Translations under genes and position numbers: made by a program
Shown: positions 1 through 9,040 of the stretch, piece after piece
Position numbering within the stretch: the first letter of the stretch is position 1
How the letters are laid out: the number at the start of each line of letters is the position of its first letter
NCBI GenBank assembly: GCA_964512645.1
Contig: CAZEJS010000010.1
Coordinates: 1 to 64,000, forward strand
From: CAZEJS01 sp964512645
GTDB taxonomy: Bacteria; Actinomycetota; Geothermincolia; Fen-727; Anoxymicrobiaceae
DNA length: 64,000 nucleotides
Direction: 5' to 3'
The notes under the pieces: model-generated
What the model saw: the letters and a program-made list of their open reading frames with translations, nothing else
Told to the model about the DNA's origin: nothing
Databases searched by the model: none

Positions 1-104
1 CTATTTCAAGCGATTCTTTGTAAGGGGAGCAAGCAACAAGTGTTCAAGATGAGTCTAAGGAACCGGATGTCTTCAGCGGGGGAGGCCAGGGACGCTGGAT
101 ACGC

Positions 105-602
105 TCAGAGGGCGTGCCCGTAGAGACCGCTGTCGCAGACGACTGTCACCTTCGCCGAATTAGGAACCTGCTGGATCACGTAGGCGTGTCCGGTGGACGG
201 GCAGTGTGGCGCTCCGCTCAGGTACTTGTCCAGAACGAGCGGGTTCTTCGGGGTGAGCTTGCCGATCGGCGGGTACTGGTGGGAGTCCTTGTAGTACCTG
301 TCGATGGCCTTCTTCACCCGCGCCAGGTTGTTGTGGCAGACGTTGGCGCGTACTTTTACCTGCACCTTGGCGTTCGTGGGAATCATCGAAAGGATGCCCC
401 AGCCGATTCCGAGGGCGACCAGAGACAGGACCAGAACGGCTACGGCAATCCACATCGTTCCCCTGGAGCGGTTCGGTTTGTACCTGCCGTCGCGGGAGGG
501 GTCCATGAGCTTGCGCACTTCTCCCGGGCCCGCCTCGGCGCAGTCCGCGCAGAAGTTCTTTCCACGCTCGATCTCCTTGCCGCATTTAAGACATACAGGC
601 AT
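105..602 (-). CDS. zinc-ribbon, single-TM protein with prepilin-like C-terminus
   Basis: The 165-residue protein starts with a CxxC...CxxC zinc ribbon (MPVCLKCGKEIERGKNFCADC), continues through a basic linker, crosses the membrane once (about residues 49-72, ILSMIP end) and ends in an exported domain with spaced small motifs (CHNNLARVKKAIDRYYKD, then YPP and a CPSTG segment) resembling the soluble part of type II pseudopilins. The ATG at 602 is chosen because a GAGGT Shine-Dalgarno lies 9 bases upstream; an upstream in-frame start would add ten basic residues. There is no prepilin peptidase site before the helix, so it is not itself a processed pilin. Function unknown; perhaps an envelope or competence-related anchor. 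Confidence 0.7.
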   Translation of the reverse strand: MPVCLKCGKEIERGKNFCADCAEAGPGEVRKLMDPSRDGRYKPNRSRGTMWIAVAVLVLSLVALGIGWGILSMIPTNAKVQVKVRANVCHNNLARVKKAIDRYYKDSHQYPPIGKLTPKNPLVLDKYLSGAPHCPSTGHAYVIQQVPNSAKVTVVCDSGLYGHAL

Positions 603-620
603 CTGTCGTTTACCTCGAGT

Positions 621-649
621 TTGTACTTTCAACTCTCATAAGATACTAT
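621..649 (+). promoter_or_regulatory. promoter of tRNA-Val
   Basis: TTGTAC at 621-626 and TACTAT at 644-649 are separated by 17 bases and sit in an AT-rich gap; transcription would begin near 656, about 30 bases before the tRNA. Confidence 0.5.
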
Positions 650-687
650 AAATCAGTCAAAATCAATGATTTCGTCGAGGCTTGCGT

Positions 688-762
688 GGGCGCGTAGCTC
701 AGTGGGAGAGCGCTTCCTTGACGCGGAAGAGGTCGGTAGTTCGATCCTACTCGCGCCCACCA
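688..762 (+). tRNA. tRNA-Val (GAC)
   Basis: A full cloverleaf is visible: seven-base acceptor stem GGGCGCG/CGCGCCC, D arm with GCTC...GAGC, anticodon stem CTTCC/GGAAG around the anticodon GAC, T arm with GGTTCGATCC-type loop (GTAGTTCGATCCTAC) and an encoded 3' CCA. It lies 43 bases before thrS and may be cotranscribed with it. Confidence 0.95.
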
Positions 763-805
763 TCTCTATTGCTTTGAACCCGAAAGACCCCTGGAGAGAC
801 CCGTT

Positions 806-2734
806 ATGACTGAAGGCCAAATAGCGGTAAAACTCGCAAACGGAACGACCGTATCCCTGCCGACCGGCGCCACTCCTATAGACGCGGCCGGGGCCGCGGG
901 CGTGAGAATCCCCCCGGGGGCGGTTATCGCGGAGATTGACGGGAAATCGATCGATCTCAACAGGCCCCTTACTGAGGGAGGGGCGCTCAATTTCATTTCC
1001 TTCTCGGAACCCCGGGGCGCCGAAGCCTACCGCCACACCGCTTCGCACGTAATGGCGCAGGCGGTGAAGCGCCTGCACCCCGCGGCCAAACTCGCGATCG
1101 GGCCGGCGATCGAAGACGGCTTCTACTACGACTTTGCTCTCGAACATGCCCTGAATCCCGGAGAACTCGACGATATCGAGGCGGAAATGGCCCGTATCGT
1201 CAAGGAAAACGCTCCGCTGAAGCGGCGGGAGATGGCCCGTGCCGAAGCTATAGCCCTGTTCCGAGAGCGTGGCGAACCTTACAAGGTCGAACTGCTGGAG
1301 GGCATGGAAGACGATACGGTGACCGTTTACGAACAGGGGGAGTTCGCCGACCTCTGCCGGGGTCCGCACCTCACTTCCACCGGGAAACTGAAGGCGTTCA
1401 AGCTCCTGTCCGTGGCCGGCGCCTACTGGCGCGGCGACGAGACCAGGGAGATGCTGCAGCGCGTGTACGGTACGGCTTTCGACAGCAAATCGAGCCTGGC
1501 CCAATACATAGAGATGCGCGAAGAGGCGGAAAAGCGTGACCACCGCCGCCTCGGGCCGGAGCTGGAGCTCTTCACCATCAGGGATGAGATCGGGCCCGGG
1601 CTCGTGGTCTACCAGCCGAATGGCGCGGTTCTGCGGACGATCATCGAGGACTTTCTCAAGGTCGAACACGCCCGGCGGGGATACCAGATGGTTATATCGC
1701 CGCACGTGATGAGGCGTGGCGTATGGGAAACCAGCGGGCACCTCGACATGCAGTACCCCATGTACTTCTTCGAGATAGACGGACACGGTTACGGCATCAA
1801 GCCGATGAACTGCCCTGCTCACATATACATCTACAAGTCGAAGACCAGGGGCCACGGCGAGCTTCCCCTGAAATACTTCGAACTGGGAACCGTTTACCGC
1901 CACGAGCGCTCGGGTGTGCTTCACGGGTTGTTGAGGGTGCGCGGTTTCACCCAGGACGACGCCCATATCTTCTGCACGATGGAGCAGGGCGACGAGGAGG
2001 TCGCCAGCGCGCTGAAGTTCGCCTTCGAGGCCCAGAGGACGTTCGGGTTCACCACGTTCAAGATCTCCCTCTCCACCCGCCCGGACAAGTCGGTAGGCAC
2101 CGACCGAAACTGGGACGAGGCCACCTCCATCCTGAAGAACGCCCTTGAGCGAGAGGGCCTGGAGTACTCAATCGACCAGGGGGAAGGGGTCTTCTACGGC
2201 CCGAAGATCGATGTGAAGCTGCAGGACGCCCTCGGTCGTTACTGGCAGGGCCCGACAATACAATTCGATTTCAATCTCCCCAGGCGGTTCGATATGACCT
2301 ACGTGGGGGCGGACAACCGCGAGCATACGCCGGTGATGATACACCGTACCGTCCTGGGGAGCCTCGAGCGTTACATCGGTATCCTCATCGAACACTACGC
2401 GGGTGCATTCCCCGCCTGGCTGGCGCCCGTCCAGGTCGAAGTCCTGCCCATCGCCGACCGCCACGTGGAATACGCGCGTGAGGTCTCCGCTTTCATGGCC
2501 GACCGGTCCATACGCGTCAGGGTCAACGAGGACCGCGAGACGACCGGCAACAAGATCCGAAAAGCCTGGAGGATGAAAGTGCCGTACATGGCGGTCATCG
2601 GCGACAACGAGGTAGAGTCGCGGAACATCAGTGTCCGCTCCCTCGCGGGAAGGGACGACAGGGGTGTGGACCTCGCCGCTTTCGTGAATGAGCTGCTGGA
2701 GGAGATCTCGGGCAGAATGCCCGCAGGGGCGTGA
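806..2734 (+). CDS. thrS: threonyl-tRNA synthetase
   Basis: Charges tRNA-Thr with threonine in the cytoplasm. The 642 residues match the usual full-length bacterial enzyme: an N-terminal TGS domain (about 1-65), the second additional domain with HTASH (77-81) and the CRGPH motif, the class II catalytic core with the zinc ligands Cys in MNCPAH, His in DDAHIFC and His in VMIHRTVLGSLER, and a C-terminal anticodon-binding domain from about residue 540. GGAGAG lies 8 bases before the ATG. The stop is followed almost at once by the HIT gene, the same pair that mycobacteria carry. No T-box leader is visible upstream. Confidence 0.98.
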   Translation: MTEGQIAVKLANGTTVSLPTGATPIDAAGAAGVRIPPGAVIAEIDGKSIDLNRPLTEGGALNFISFSEPRGAEAYRHTASHVMAQAVKRLHPAAKLAIGPAIEDGFYYDFALEHALNPGELDDIEAEMARIVKENAPLKRREMARAEAIALFRERGEPYKVELLEGMEDDTVTVYEQGEFADLCRGPHLTSTGKLKAFKLLSVAGAYWRGDETREMLQRVYGTAFDSKSSLAQYIEMREEAEKRDHRRLGPELELFTIRDEIGPGLVVYQPNGAVLRTIIEDFLKVEHARRGYQMVISPHVMRRGVWETSGHLDMQYPMYFFEIDGHGYGIKPMNCPAHIYIYKSKTRGHGELPLKYFELGTVYRHERSGVLHGLLRVRGFTQDDAHIFCTMEQGDEEVASALKFAFEAQRTFGFTTFKISLSTRPDKSVGTDRNWDEATSILKNALEREGLEYSIDQGEGVFYGPKIDVKLQDALGRYWQGPTIQFDFNLPRRFDMTYVGADNREHTPVMIHRTVLGSLERYIGILIEHYAGAFPAWLAPVQVEVLPIADRHVEYAREVSAFMADRSIRVRVNEDRETTGNKIRKAWRMKVPYMAVIGDNEVESRNISVRSLAGRDDRGVDLAAFVNELLEEISGRMPAGA

Positions 2735-2735
2735 G

Positions 2736-3221
2736 ATGGACATCATGTACACGCCCTGGAGGTACGAGTACGTGAGCACCGTTGACGAGCGGAAGGGCTG
2801 CATATTCTGTGACAAGGCGGCGGAGGACGACGACCGCAAGAACCTGATCGTTCTGCGGGCCGACAAATGCATGGCGATGCTCAACCTGTACCCTTATTCG
2901 TCGGGGCACACGATGGTGGCGCCTTACAAGCACGCCGGCACGATAGAGGACCTCGACATGGAGACGCTCACCGAAATGATGGCCGTTGCCAGGAAGCTGA
3001 TGCGCGCCATCAGGAGCTCGTTCGACAACGAGGGATTCAACATCGGGATCAACATATCGCGGATCGCCGGCGCGGGCATCACCGACCACGTTCACATGCA
3101 CGTCGTCCCCAGGTGGGCCGGCGACGCCAATTTCATGCCGGTGGTGGGGGACACACGCGTCCTGCCTGTGAGCCTCGAACAGGTCTGGGAGCGGCTTACC
3201 GCCTCACTCCGCGAGCGGTGA
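2736..3221 (+). CDS. HIT-family (Ap4A-type) nucleotide hydrolase/phosphorylase
   Basis: 161 residues with the histidine-triad signature HVHMHVVPRW near the C-terminus and an N-terminal CIFCDK zinc pair, as in actinobacterial Ap4A phosphorylase-like HIT proteins (Mycobacterium Rv2613c lies beside thrS in the same way). It would act on dinucleoside polyphosphates such as those made by aminoacyl-tRNA synthetases. The ATG at 2736 begins one base after the thrS stop, with purine-rich sequence at the end of thrS as ribosome-binding site; an in-frame start 48 bases upstream lies inside thrS and is less likely. Substrate is inferred from the family and the neighbour. Confidence 0.88.
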   Translation: MDIMYTPWRYEYVSTVDERKGCIFCDKAAEDDDRKNLIVLRADKCMAMLNLYPYSSGHTMVAPYKHAGTIEDLDMETLTEMMAVARKLMRAIRSSFDNEGFNIGINISRIAGAGITDHVHMHVVPRWAGDANFMPVVGDTRVLPVSLEQVWERLTASLRER

Positions 3222-3225
3222 AGAG

Positions 3226-5301
3226 CTAGGACTCCTCTTTGTCCTTCCTGGCCTGTTCCATCACCTTCTGGGCGGTGTGGTCGGGGACTTCCTCGTAGTG
3301 GGAGAAGTCCATCTTGAAGACCCCGCGTCCGCCGGTGATCGAGCGAAGGTCGATTGAGTATCGCCGCATCTCGGCTAGAGGCACCTGGGCGTTCACCACC
3401 TGCATTTTTCCCTTGGGCTGCATTCCCAGGATTCGGCCGCGCTTCGAGTTCAAATCGCCGATGACGTCACCCATGAACTGGTCCGGAACCGTGACCTCGA
3501 CGTCGGTTATGGGCTCGAGCAGGACCGGTTCGGCTTTGCCGAACCCGTCCTTCATGGCTTTGATGGCCGCCAGCTTGAAAGACATTTCCGAGGAATCGAC
3601 GGCATGAAAGGAACCGTCGTAGAGCGTCACTTTCATGTCCACCATGGGCGAGCCTGCCAGGTACCCTTCCTGCATCGCCTGTATTACGCCCTTCTCGACA
3701 CCGGGTATGTAACCCCTCGGTATGGCGCCTCCGACGATCTTGTCCTCGAACGAGTAACCCTCGCCGCGCTCGACGGGTTCTATCCTCAGGTACACATGGC
3801 CGAACTGGCCGTGGCCCCCGGTCTGTTTCTTGTGCTTCCCCTCGGATTCGACAGGCTTGCGTATGGTCTCCTTGTAAGGAATATGCGGCAGGTCGGTGAC
3901 GACGTCCACGCCGAACTTCCGCCGCATCTTCTCCACCACGACATCAATGTGGGTCTCCCCGGCGCCGGAGATGATGGTCTGGTTGATGTCAGTGTCACGC
4001 CTCACGGTCAGCATCGGGTCTTCCTCGCGGACCCTCCCCAGCGCCGTGGAGAGTTTGTCCTCGTCGCCCTTCGTCTTCGGGGCCACCGCAAGGGACATTA
4101 CCGGAGCGGGGTACTCGATGGCGTTAAGCAGGATGGGACCGGCCTTGTCACAAAGAGTGTCGCCGGTAAACGTCTCGGAGAGCTTGGCGACAGCGCCTAT
4201 CTCGCCGGCGATGAGCTGTTCCACCGATGCCTGTTCCTTGCCGGTAACCCTGTAGAGCTGGCCGATGCGCTCCGTCTTGCCGCGCTTGGAATTCATCACC
4301 GAGGAGTCCGCCTTGAGGACACCGGAGAAGACCCTGAAGTACGTGAGTTTTCCGACGTAGGGGTCGGCGAGGGTCTTGAATACCAGCGCGCACATGGCCC
4401 CGTCTTTGTCACGGGGCCTGGCGACCTCCTCGTCTCCTCCCGGTACGGTGCCCCTTATCTCACCGAGCTCGCCGGGGAGAGGAAGTGCACCGTCAACGAA
4501 ATCGAGAAATTCGACGATGCCGATGCCCCTGGAAGCCGAGCCGCAGAGGACCGGGATGAGCGACGCGTCCCGGACGCCCGCTTTGATGCCCGCGGCGATG
4601 TCGTCAGCGCCGAGCTCGCCCTCCTCGAGGTACTTCTCGGTCAGCGCGTCGTCCGTCTCGGCTACCGCTTCGACCAGCTTCTCGCGCGCCTCGGCCACTG
4701 TGTCCACAAGCTCCGAGGGAACCTCGACCTCGCTGGAGATACCCTGGCCTTTCGCCTCGAACGCCCTGCCGCTGACCAGGTCGACCACGCCCTTGAAACC
4801 GTGTTCCTCGCCGATCGGCAGCATCAGTGCCACGACGTTCCCGCCGAGGGTATCGCCGATGTCGCTCATTGTCCTCTCGAAGCTGGCGCGCTCGCGGTCG
4901 AGCTTGCTCACGAAGATTATTCTGGGCACCCCGTCGGCTGTGGCTCTCTCCCACATTATCTCGGTCTGGACCTCGACGCCGTCGACTCCCGACACCACGA
5001 AACAGGCGGTGTCAACGACCCTCAGAGCGGAGATGGCGTCCCCGGCGAAATCGGCGTAGCCGGGGGTATCCACGAAAGTGACATGGGTGTTCTTCCAGTC
5101 AACCGGAGCCATTGCGGCGTTTATGGAAATCTTCCTCTTGATCTCCTCCTCGTCGAAGTCGGTCGCTGTCGTCCCCTGTTCGACGTCACCCATGCGGCTC
5201 AGAGCGCCGGAGGCGTAGAGCACCGCTTCCGCGAGCGTCGTCTTGCCGGAACCCCCGTGCCCGAAAAGACCGACTGTTTTCATCGATTCGTACGCAGCCA
5301 C
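3226..5301 (-). CDS. EF-G-like translational GTPase (EF-G2 type)
   Basis: 691 residues with the full EF-G domain order (G domain, domain II, III, IV, V). The P-loop reads GHGGSGKT and the G3 motif DTPGYADF, where canonical EF-G has AHIDAGKT and DTPGHVDF, so the catalytic histidine after G3 is replaced by tyrosine; the switch region (TATDFDEEE) also differs. These are marks of the FusA2/EF-G-like group, whose exact ribosome role is unsettled, not of the housekeeping translocase. The GTG start has AGGGGG about 8 bases upstream. The gene converges on the HIT gene with only 4 bases between stops. Confidence 0.9.
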   Translation of the reverse strand: MAAYESMKTVGLFGHGGSGKTTLAEAVLYASGALSRMGDVEQGTTATDFDEEEIKRKISINAAMAPVDWKNTHVTFVDTPGYADFAGDAISALRVVDTACFVVSGVDGVEVQTEIMWERATADGVPRIIFVSKLDRERASFERTMSDIGDTLGGNVVALMLPIGEEHGFKGVVDLVSGRAFEAKGQGISSEVEVPSELVDTVAEAREKLVEAVAETDDALTEKYLEEGELGADDIAAGIKAGVRDASLIPVLCGSASRGIGIVEFLDFVDGALPLPGELGEIRGTVPGGDEEVARPRDKDGAMCALVFKTLADPYVGKLTYFRVFSGVLKADSSVMNSKRGKTERIGQLYRVTGKEQASVEQLIAGEIGAVAKLSETFTGDTLCDKAGPILLNAIEYPAPVMSLAVAPKTKGDEDKLSTALGRVREEDPMLTVRRDTDINQTIISGAGETHIDVVVEKMRRKFGVDVVTDLPHIPYKETIRKPVESEGKHKKQTGGHGQFGHVYLRIEPVERGEGYSFEDKIVGGAIPRGYIPGVEKGVIQAMQEGYLAGSPMVDMKVTLYDGSFHAVDSSEMSFKLAAIKAMKDGFGKAEPVLLEPITDVEVTVPDQFMGDVIGDLNSKRGRILGMQPKGKMQVVNAQVPLAEMRRYSIDLRSITGGRGVFKMDFSHYEEVPDHTAQKVMEQARKDKEES

Positions 5302-5339
5302 GGCTTATCCCCCTGTAAGGTAGTCGACAACGGCAAGTA

Positions 5340-5369
5340 ATTATAGCGCAACGGCAGAACAGAGACGAA
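5340..5369 (-). promoter_or_regulatory. possible promoter of the EF-G-like gene
   Basis: Reading leftwards, TTCGTC (5364-5369) and a consensus TATAAT (5340-5345) are 18 bases apart and end about 40 bases before the GTG start. The -35 element is weak. Between this and the divergent DUF512 gene lies a GC-rich inverted repeat (GAAGCCGC ... GCGGCTTC, 5386-5430) of unknown role. Confidence 0.35.
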
Positions 5370-5519
5370 CACTGAACCGGGGCTCGAAGCCGCGCCGATT
5401 CCTTGTGCCCAGGGGCGGCTTCATGCAGAATTGTCCATGCCGGGAAGGCTTTAGTGGAGCCGGCGCGAAGCCGTGAGCACCTGCCGGCGAAAGTGGCGCG
5501 AGAGGCGCGATGAGGCGTT

Positions 5520-6827
5520 TTGAAGAGAAAGAATTGCGGCCCCGCACTGATAACGAGGATAGAGCCCGGGTCGCCGGCCGACCTGGCCGGCGCGAGAGAA
5601 GGCGACCGCCTGCTGAAGGTCGGGGGAGCGCCCCTCAGGGACGTGCTAGATCTGTACCTGGGAATGGCCGAACGGGGACCCGTGGAACTCCTGCTCGAAC
5701 GCTCCGGGGTGGAGTTCACGGTCTCGGTCGAAGCGGACGGACCCGCTACCGGCCTGGACGTCGACGAACCTGTCTTCGGCCGTGTCATGACCTGCGACAA
5801 CAACTGCATGTTCTGTTTCGTGGACCAGCTTCCCGAGGGCCTGCGCGATACGCTCTACGTGAAGGACGACGACTACCGGCTGAGTTTCCTCAGCGGCAAT
5901 TTCGTCACCCTCACCAACATGGAGAAGGATGACGTCCGGCGCATCAAGAGCGAGAGGCTTTCACCACTGTACGTGAGCCTGCACTCGACGGACATTGTGG
6001 TCCGCAAGAAATTGTTCGGCAATCCGGAAGCGGGGCGGGCTCTCAGAACCCTCAAGGAGCTGCTGAAGGCCGGTATAGGGATACACGCCCAGATAGTCCT
6101 CGTGAAAGGGATGAATGACGGGGAACATCTCGACAGGACGCTGCGGGACATCGCCCGGGAGTACAGGGAAATCCTCTCAATTGGCGTGGTGCCGGTGGGG
6201 ATGAGCTCCGGTGGGAGGCGCACGCTGGACGGCAGGTACTCATTCGACCGCGAGTCCTCGAGGCGGGTGTTGGAACAGGTATGCGGGTGGAGAGACCGCC
6301 TTGCCGGCACCACGCTGTGCGCCGCCGACGAGTTCTTCTTCATGGCGGGAATGCAGCCTCCCGAAGGGGAGTACTACGGCACGTTCGATCAGCTCGAAAA
6401 CGGCGTGGGACTGGCGCGGAGCTTCCAGGACCGGTTCGCCGAAGCGGCCTCGCTGAAGCCGCGCCGCCGCGGCGACGGCGCCACCGTCCTCACGAGCCCA
6501 GCCGGGGCCTGGGCGCTTTCTCCGCTCGGGCTGGAGCGTTACGGCGCCAGGGCCCTGGTGTGCAGAAACGGGCTTTTCGGTGAACGGGTTGACGTGTGCG
6601 GGCTGCTGCCGGGCTCTTCCGTGGCCGAATGTCTTGACAATTCAGGCGCGTCATCGCCCGTCCTGGTCCCTTCCGTGGCCCTCGACGAGGACCTCTGTTT
6701 CATTGACGGCGTGAGTCTGGCGGAGGTATCCGGGCGGGTCGGCCTCCAACTGAGGCCGGTGGCCTGCGACGGCGCAAGCCTGCTGGATGCGTTGACGGGA
6801 TCCCACGAATGGAGGAGCCCCAGGTGA
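5520..6827 (+). CDS. DUF512 PDZ-radical SAM family protein
   Basis: 435 residues. The N-terminal 70 residues look like a PDZ domain (PGSPADLAGAREGDRLL); the core carries a radical-SAM cluster motif CDNNCMFC (Cys92, Cys96, Cys99) and the DUF512 C-terminal domain. Family members sit immediately upstream of der in many Firmicutes and actinobacteria, as here, and are thought to take part in ribosome-linked or iron-sulfur-dependent chemistry, but no reaction is established. Start is the TTG at 5520, preceded by GAGG-type sequence; the stop TGA overlaps the GTG start of der, which implies translational coupling. Confidence 0.88.
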   Translation: MKRKNCGPALITRIEPGSPADLAGAREGDRLLKVGGAPLRDVLDLYLGMAERGPVELLLERSGVEFTVSVEADGPATGLDVDEPVFGRVMTCDNNCMFCFVDQLPEGLRDTLYVKDDDYRLSFLSGNFVTLTNMEKDDVRRIKSERLSPLYVSLHSTDIVVRKKLFGNPEAGRALRTLKELLKAGIGIHAQIVLVKGMNDGEHLDRTLRDIAREYREILSIGVVPVGMSSGGRRTLDGRYSFDRESSRRVLEQVCGWRDRLAGTTLCAADEFFFMAGMQPPEGEYYGTFDQLENGVGLARSFQDRFAEAASLKPRRRGDGATVLTSPAGAWALSPLGLERYGARALVCRNGLFGERVDVCGLLPGSSVAECLDNSGASSPVLVPSVALDEDLCFIDGVSLAEVSGRVGLQLRPVACDGASLLDALTGSHEWRSPR

Positions 6828-8161
6828 AGAAAGCTGGACTGCCGGTTGTTGCGATTCTCGGGCGGCCCAACGTCGGCAAATCGACTCTCATGAACAGACT
6901 GGCGGCGCGAATGATCGCGATCGTCGATTCGGTCTCCGGCGTTACCCGGGACCGTAAGTACGTTCCCGCCTCGTGGCGAGGCCGGAACTTCATGGTCGCC
7001 GACACCGGTGGCGTGGGCATCGAGGAAGGTTTCCTGTCCGGAGAAGTCGAGCGGCAGGCATTCTTCGCCGCAGACGAAGCCGACGTGATCATCATGTTGG
7101 CGGACGTCAAGACCGGTGTTACGGAGGACGACCTCTGGCTGGGGCGCAGGCTCAAGCGGTTGAGGAAAGAGGTCGTACTGGTCGTCAACAAGGTTGACAA
7201 CGCCGAGCTCGAATATGAAGCCACGGCTTTCTACGAGCTGGGGCTCGGCCGGCCGGTTACGGTCTCCGCGCAGCACGGGCTGGGAGTGGGTGACCTGCTC
7301 GACCGGGTCGTGGAGCTCCTGCCCGAGGGCGACGCCGAGCCGGAGACGGCCGAGGTGGCCGTCGCGGTAGTGGGGCGCCCGAACGTCGGGAAGTCGTCCA
7401 TCCTGAACCGCCTCTCCGGCGAGCAGAGGGCGCTTGTCCACGACGAACCCCACACGACCAGGGATACTATCGATACCGTTGTCGAAAGCGGCGGAAGACC
7501 GTACCGGCTCCTGGACACGGCCGGCATACGCAAGAAGAGGAGCGGGATGACCGACCTCGAGTACTATTCGTCGGTGAGGACCTTCAGGGCCATCGAGGAT
7601 TCGGACGTCGTCCTGCTGGTGATAGACGCCGCCGAAGGTCCCAGCGAGCACGATCAGCGGATCGCCGGGAAGATCGAGGCGCGCGGTCGGGCCTGCGTGA
7701 TACTCCTGAATAAATGGGACGCAATAGAGGAACGGCACGAAGCCAGGGAAGTGATGGAATCGATAGGCTATAAGTTCCGGTACGCCACACACCTCCCTCT
7801 TCTGCGCGTGTCAGCCCTCACAGGCCGGGGGATGGACAAGGTGCTTCCGCTGGTCGACACGGTTTACGACGAGTGGAACAAGAGGGTGCCGACGCCGGCG
7901 CTCAATGATTTCCTCGCCCTGGCGAAGGAAAAGGCCGCGCCTCCCAGGAAAGGCTCCAGGCAGTTGAAACTGTACTACGCGACGCAGGCCGGAACGGCAC
8001 CACCGACGGTCGTGATATTCGTGAACGACGCCGGCCTTGTAAAGGCGGATTACCGGAAGTTCCTGGCCAGGCAGCTCAGGGAGGAATACGGGTTCTGGGG
8101 CAGCCCACTGCGGGTGCACTTCAAGACGGCAGGCAGGGACCACCGGGCAGGGCGGGCGTGA
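6824..8161 (+). CDS. der: ribosome-biogenesis GTPase Der (EngA)
   Basis: Tandem-GTPase factor for 50S subunit maturation. Two complete GTPase domains are visible: GRPNVGKST, DTGG and NKVD in the first, GRPNVGKSS, DTAG and NKWD in the second, followed by the KH-like C-terminal domain. I place the start at the GTG at 6824, giving 445 residues: GGAGGAG ends 7 bases upstream and the GTG overlaps the DUF512 stop, whereas the ATG at 6809 has no ribosome-binding site. Confidence 0.97.
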   Translation: MKKAGLPVVAILGRPNVGKSTLMNRLAARMIAIVDSVSGVTRDRKYVPASWRGRNFMVADTGGVGIEEGFLSGEVERQAFFAADEADVIIMLADVKTGVTEDDLWLGRRLKRLRKEVVLVVNKVDNAELEYEATAFYELGLGRPVTVSAQHGLGVGDLLDRVVELLPEGDAEPETAEVAVAVVGRPNVGKSSILNRLSGEQRALVHDEPHTTRDTIDTVVESGGRPYRLLDTAGIRKKRSGMTDLEYYSSVRTFRAIEDSDVVLLVIDAAEGPSEHDQRIAGKIEARGRACVILLNKWDAIEERHEAREVMESIGYKFRYATHLPLLRVSALTGRGMDKVLPLVDTVYDEWNKRVPTPALNDFLALAKEKAAPPRKGSRQLKLYYATQAGTAPPTVVIFVNDAGLVKADYRKFLARQLREEYGFWGSPLRVHFKTAGRDHRAGRA

Positions 8162-8169
8162 GCGGGGGG

Positions 8170-8211
8170 GCTTTTGCGGCCGTCGGAGTATGGCCCGGCG
8201 AAGCTTTTTTT
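8170..8211 (+). terminator. intrinsic terminator after der
   Basis: Two stacked stems (GCTTTTGC with GCGAAGC outside, GGCC with GGCC inside) are followed by seven Ts at 8205-8211, nine bases after the der stop. It separates the DUF512-der unit from the HU gene. Confidence 0.65.
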
Positions 8212-8287
8212 CCCATCTTCAAAGGTCGGAACGCACCGGCGGTAGAAAAAAAAGGCTGAAAGGGGCTCGAGAAAGGGGGTGTGGTTC

Positions 8288-8566
8288 GTGACCAAGAAAG
8301 AGCTTGCGGACGAAGTGGCGGAGAAGGTGAACATCTCCAAGAAGGATGCCGCGGCGGCTGTGGACGCGATGCTGGACGGCATCACCAAGGCGCTCAAGAA
8401 GGGCCAGAAAGTTCAGCTCGTCGGCTTCGGCACCTTCGAGGTGCGCAAGAGGAAGGCCCGCACGGGGATCAACCCGCAGTCCAAGGAGAAGATCAAGATC
8501 GCTGCGAGCAAGGCTCCCGCATTCAGGCCGGGCAAGGCGCTGAAGGACACCATCGCGAAGAAGTAG
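8288..8566 (+). CDS. hup: HU-family DNA-binding protein
   Basis: 92-residue nucleoid protein that bends DNA as a dimer. It has the helix-helix N-terminus (TKKELADEVAEK), the hallmark GFGTFEVRKRKARTG and the arm sequence INPQSKEKIKI with FRPGKALKD at the end. The GTG at 8288 is preferred because AGGGGGT lies 8 bases upstream; the ORF can extend three codons to a GTG at 8279. It stands alone between two terminators. Confidence 0.95.
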   Translation: MTKKELADEVAEKVNISKKDAAAAVDAMLDGITKALKKGQKVQLVGFGTFEVRKRKARTGINPQSKEKIKIAASKAPAFRPGKALKDTIAKK

Positions 8567-8590
8567 TCTGTTCCGAAGAAGCATTTGCGC

Positions 8591-8612
8591 AAAGCCCCCG
8601 GCAGGGGGCTTT
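8591..8612 (+). terminator. intrinsic terminator after HU gene
   Basis: Perfect nine-base stem AAAGCCCCC / GGGGGCTTT with a GGCA loop, ending in a short T stretch, 24 bases after the HU stop. Confidence 0.8.
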
Positions 8613-8625
8613 GTCGTACCTTCGA

Positions 8626-8654
8626 TTGCCCGCCGCGACACGCGTTGCTAGAAT
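8626..8654 (+). promoter_or_regulatory. promoter of tRNA-Pro
   Basis: TTGCCC (8626-8631), 17 bases, then TAGAAT (8649-8654) preceded by TG one base upstream (extended -10). Start would fall about 10 bases before the mature tRNA end. Confidence 0.6.
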
Positions 8655-8670
8655 ATCTGTTGTCTCGCGT

Positions 8671-8748
8671 CGGGACGTGGCGCAGTCAGGTTAGCGCACT
8701 GGTCTGGGGGACCAGGGGTCGCCGGTTCAAATCCGGCCGTCCCGACCA
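8671..8748 (+). tRNA. tRNA-Pro (GGG)
   Basis: Acceptor stem CGGGACG/CGTCCCG, D arm, anticodon stem CTGGT/ACCAG around anticodon GGG, T arm GCCGGTTCAAATCCGGC, and encoded CCA. A small stem CGAGC/GCTCG at 8750-8770 followed by a T-rich run may end the transcript. Confidence 0.95.
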
Positions 8749-8893
8749 TCGAGCCGGGAAGTCCTGCTCGGCAAACCTGCTTCTTTTCCTTCGCGATGAT
8801 GCGGACGCCCGCCGCACGCGCACGCGCGCCGCCCGGGAGGCATCCGGCGCCGCGCAGAACACCTTCCTGATAGGACTCCAGGAACTGGCCATC

Positions 8894-8902
8894 TGTTATA
8901 AT
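8894..8902 (+). promoter_or_regulatory. possible extended -10 promoter before the phosphatidyltransferase gene
   Basis: TGTTATAAT is a consensus extended -10 element, about 140 bases before the next start; no good -35 is present. Apart from this, the gap between tRNA-Pro and the gene at 9041 shows nothing recognisable. Confidence 0.35.
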
Positions 8903-9040
8903 TCATGCACTCGGCGCGGAGTTCGGGGAAAAGGCGGGCCGGCTCCGAAGAGGCTGAATCCGAGATACCGCGCGGCCGCGGCGAAAGAGGCCTGTGCGGC
9001 GAACCAAGAGCGCCGTGAACGCGTTCGTGATGGGAGAGAA

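Noticed and set aside
1..104. Feature at the left edge
   Set aside because: No ORF, RNA or repeat could be supported in the first 104 bases.
763..805. T-box leader for thrS
   Set aside because: The gap after tRNA-Val is only 43 bases and has no T-box sequence or terminator.
3604..5340. 578-codon open frame antisense to the EF-G-like gene
   Set aside because: Shadow of a certain gene; no ribosome-binding site.
8585..9040. N-terminal extension of the phosphatidyltransferase ORF
   Set aside because: It passes through tRNA-Pro and a terminator; the ATG at 9041 has its own ribosome-binding site.
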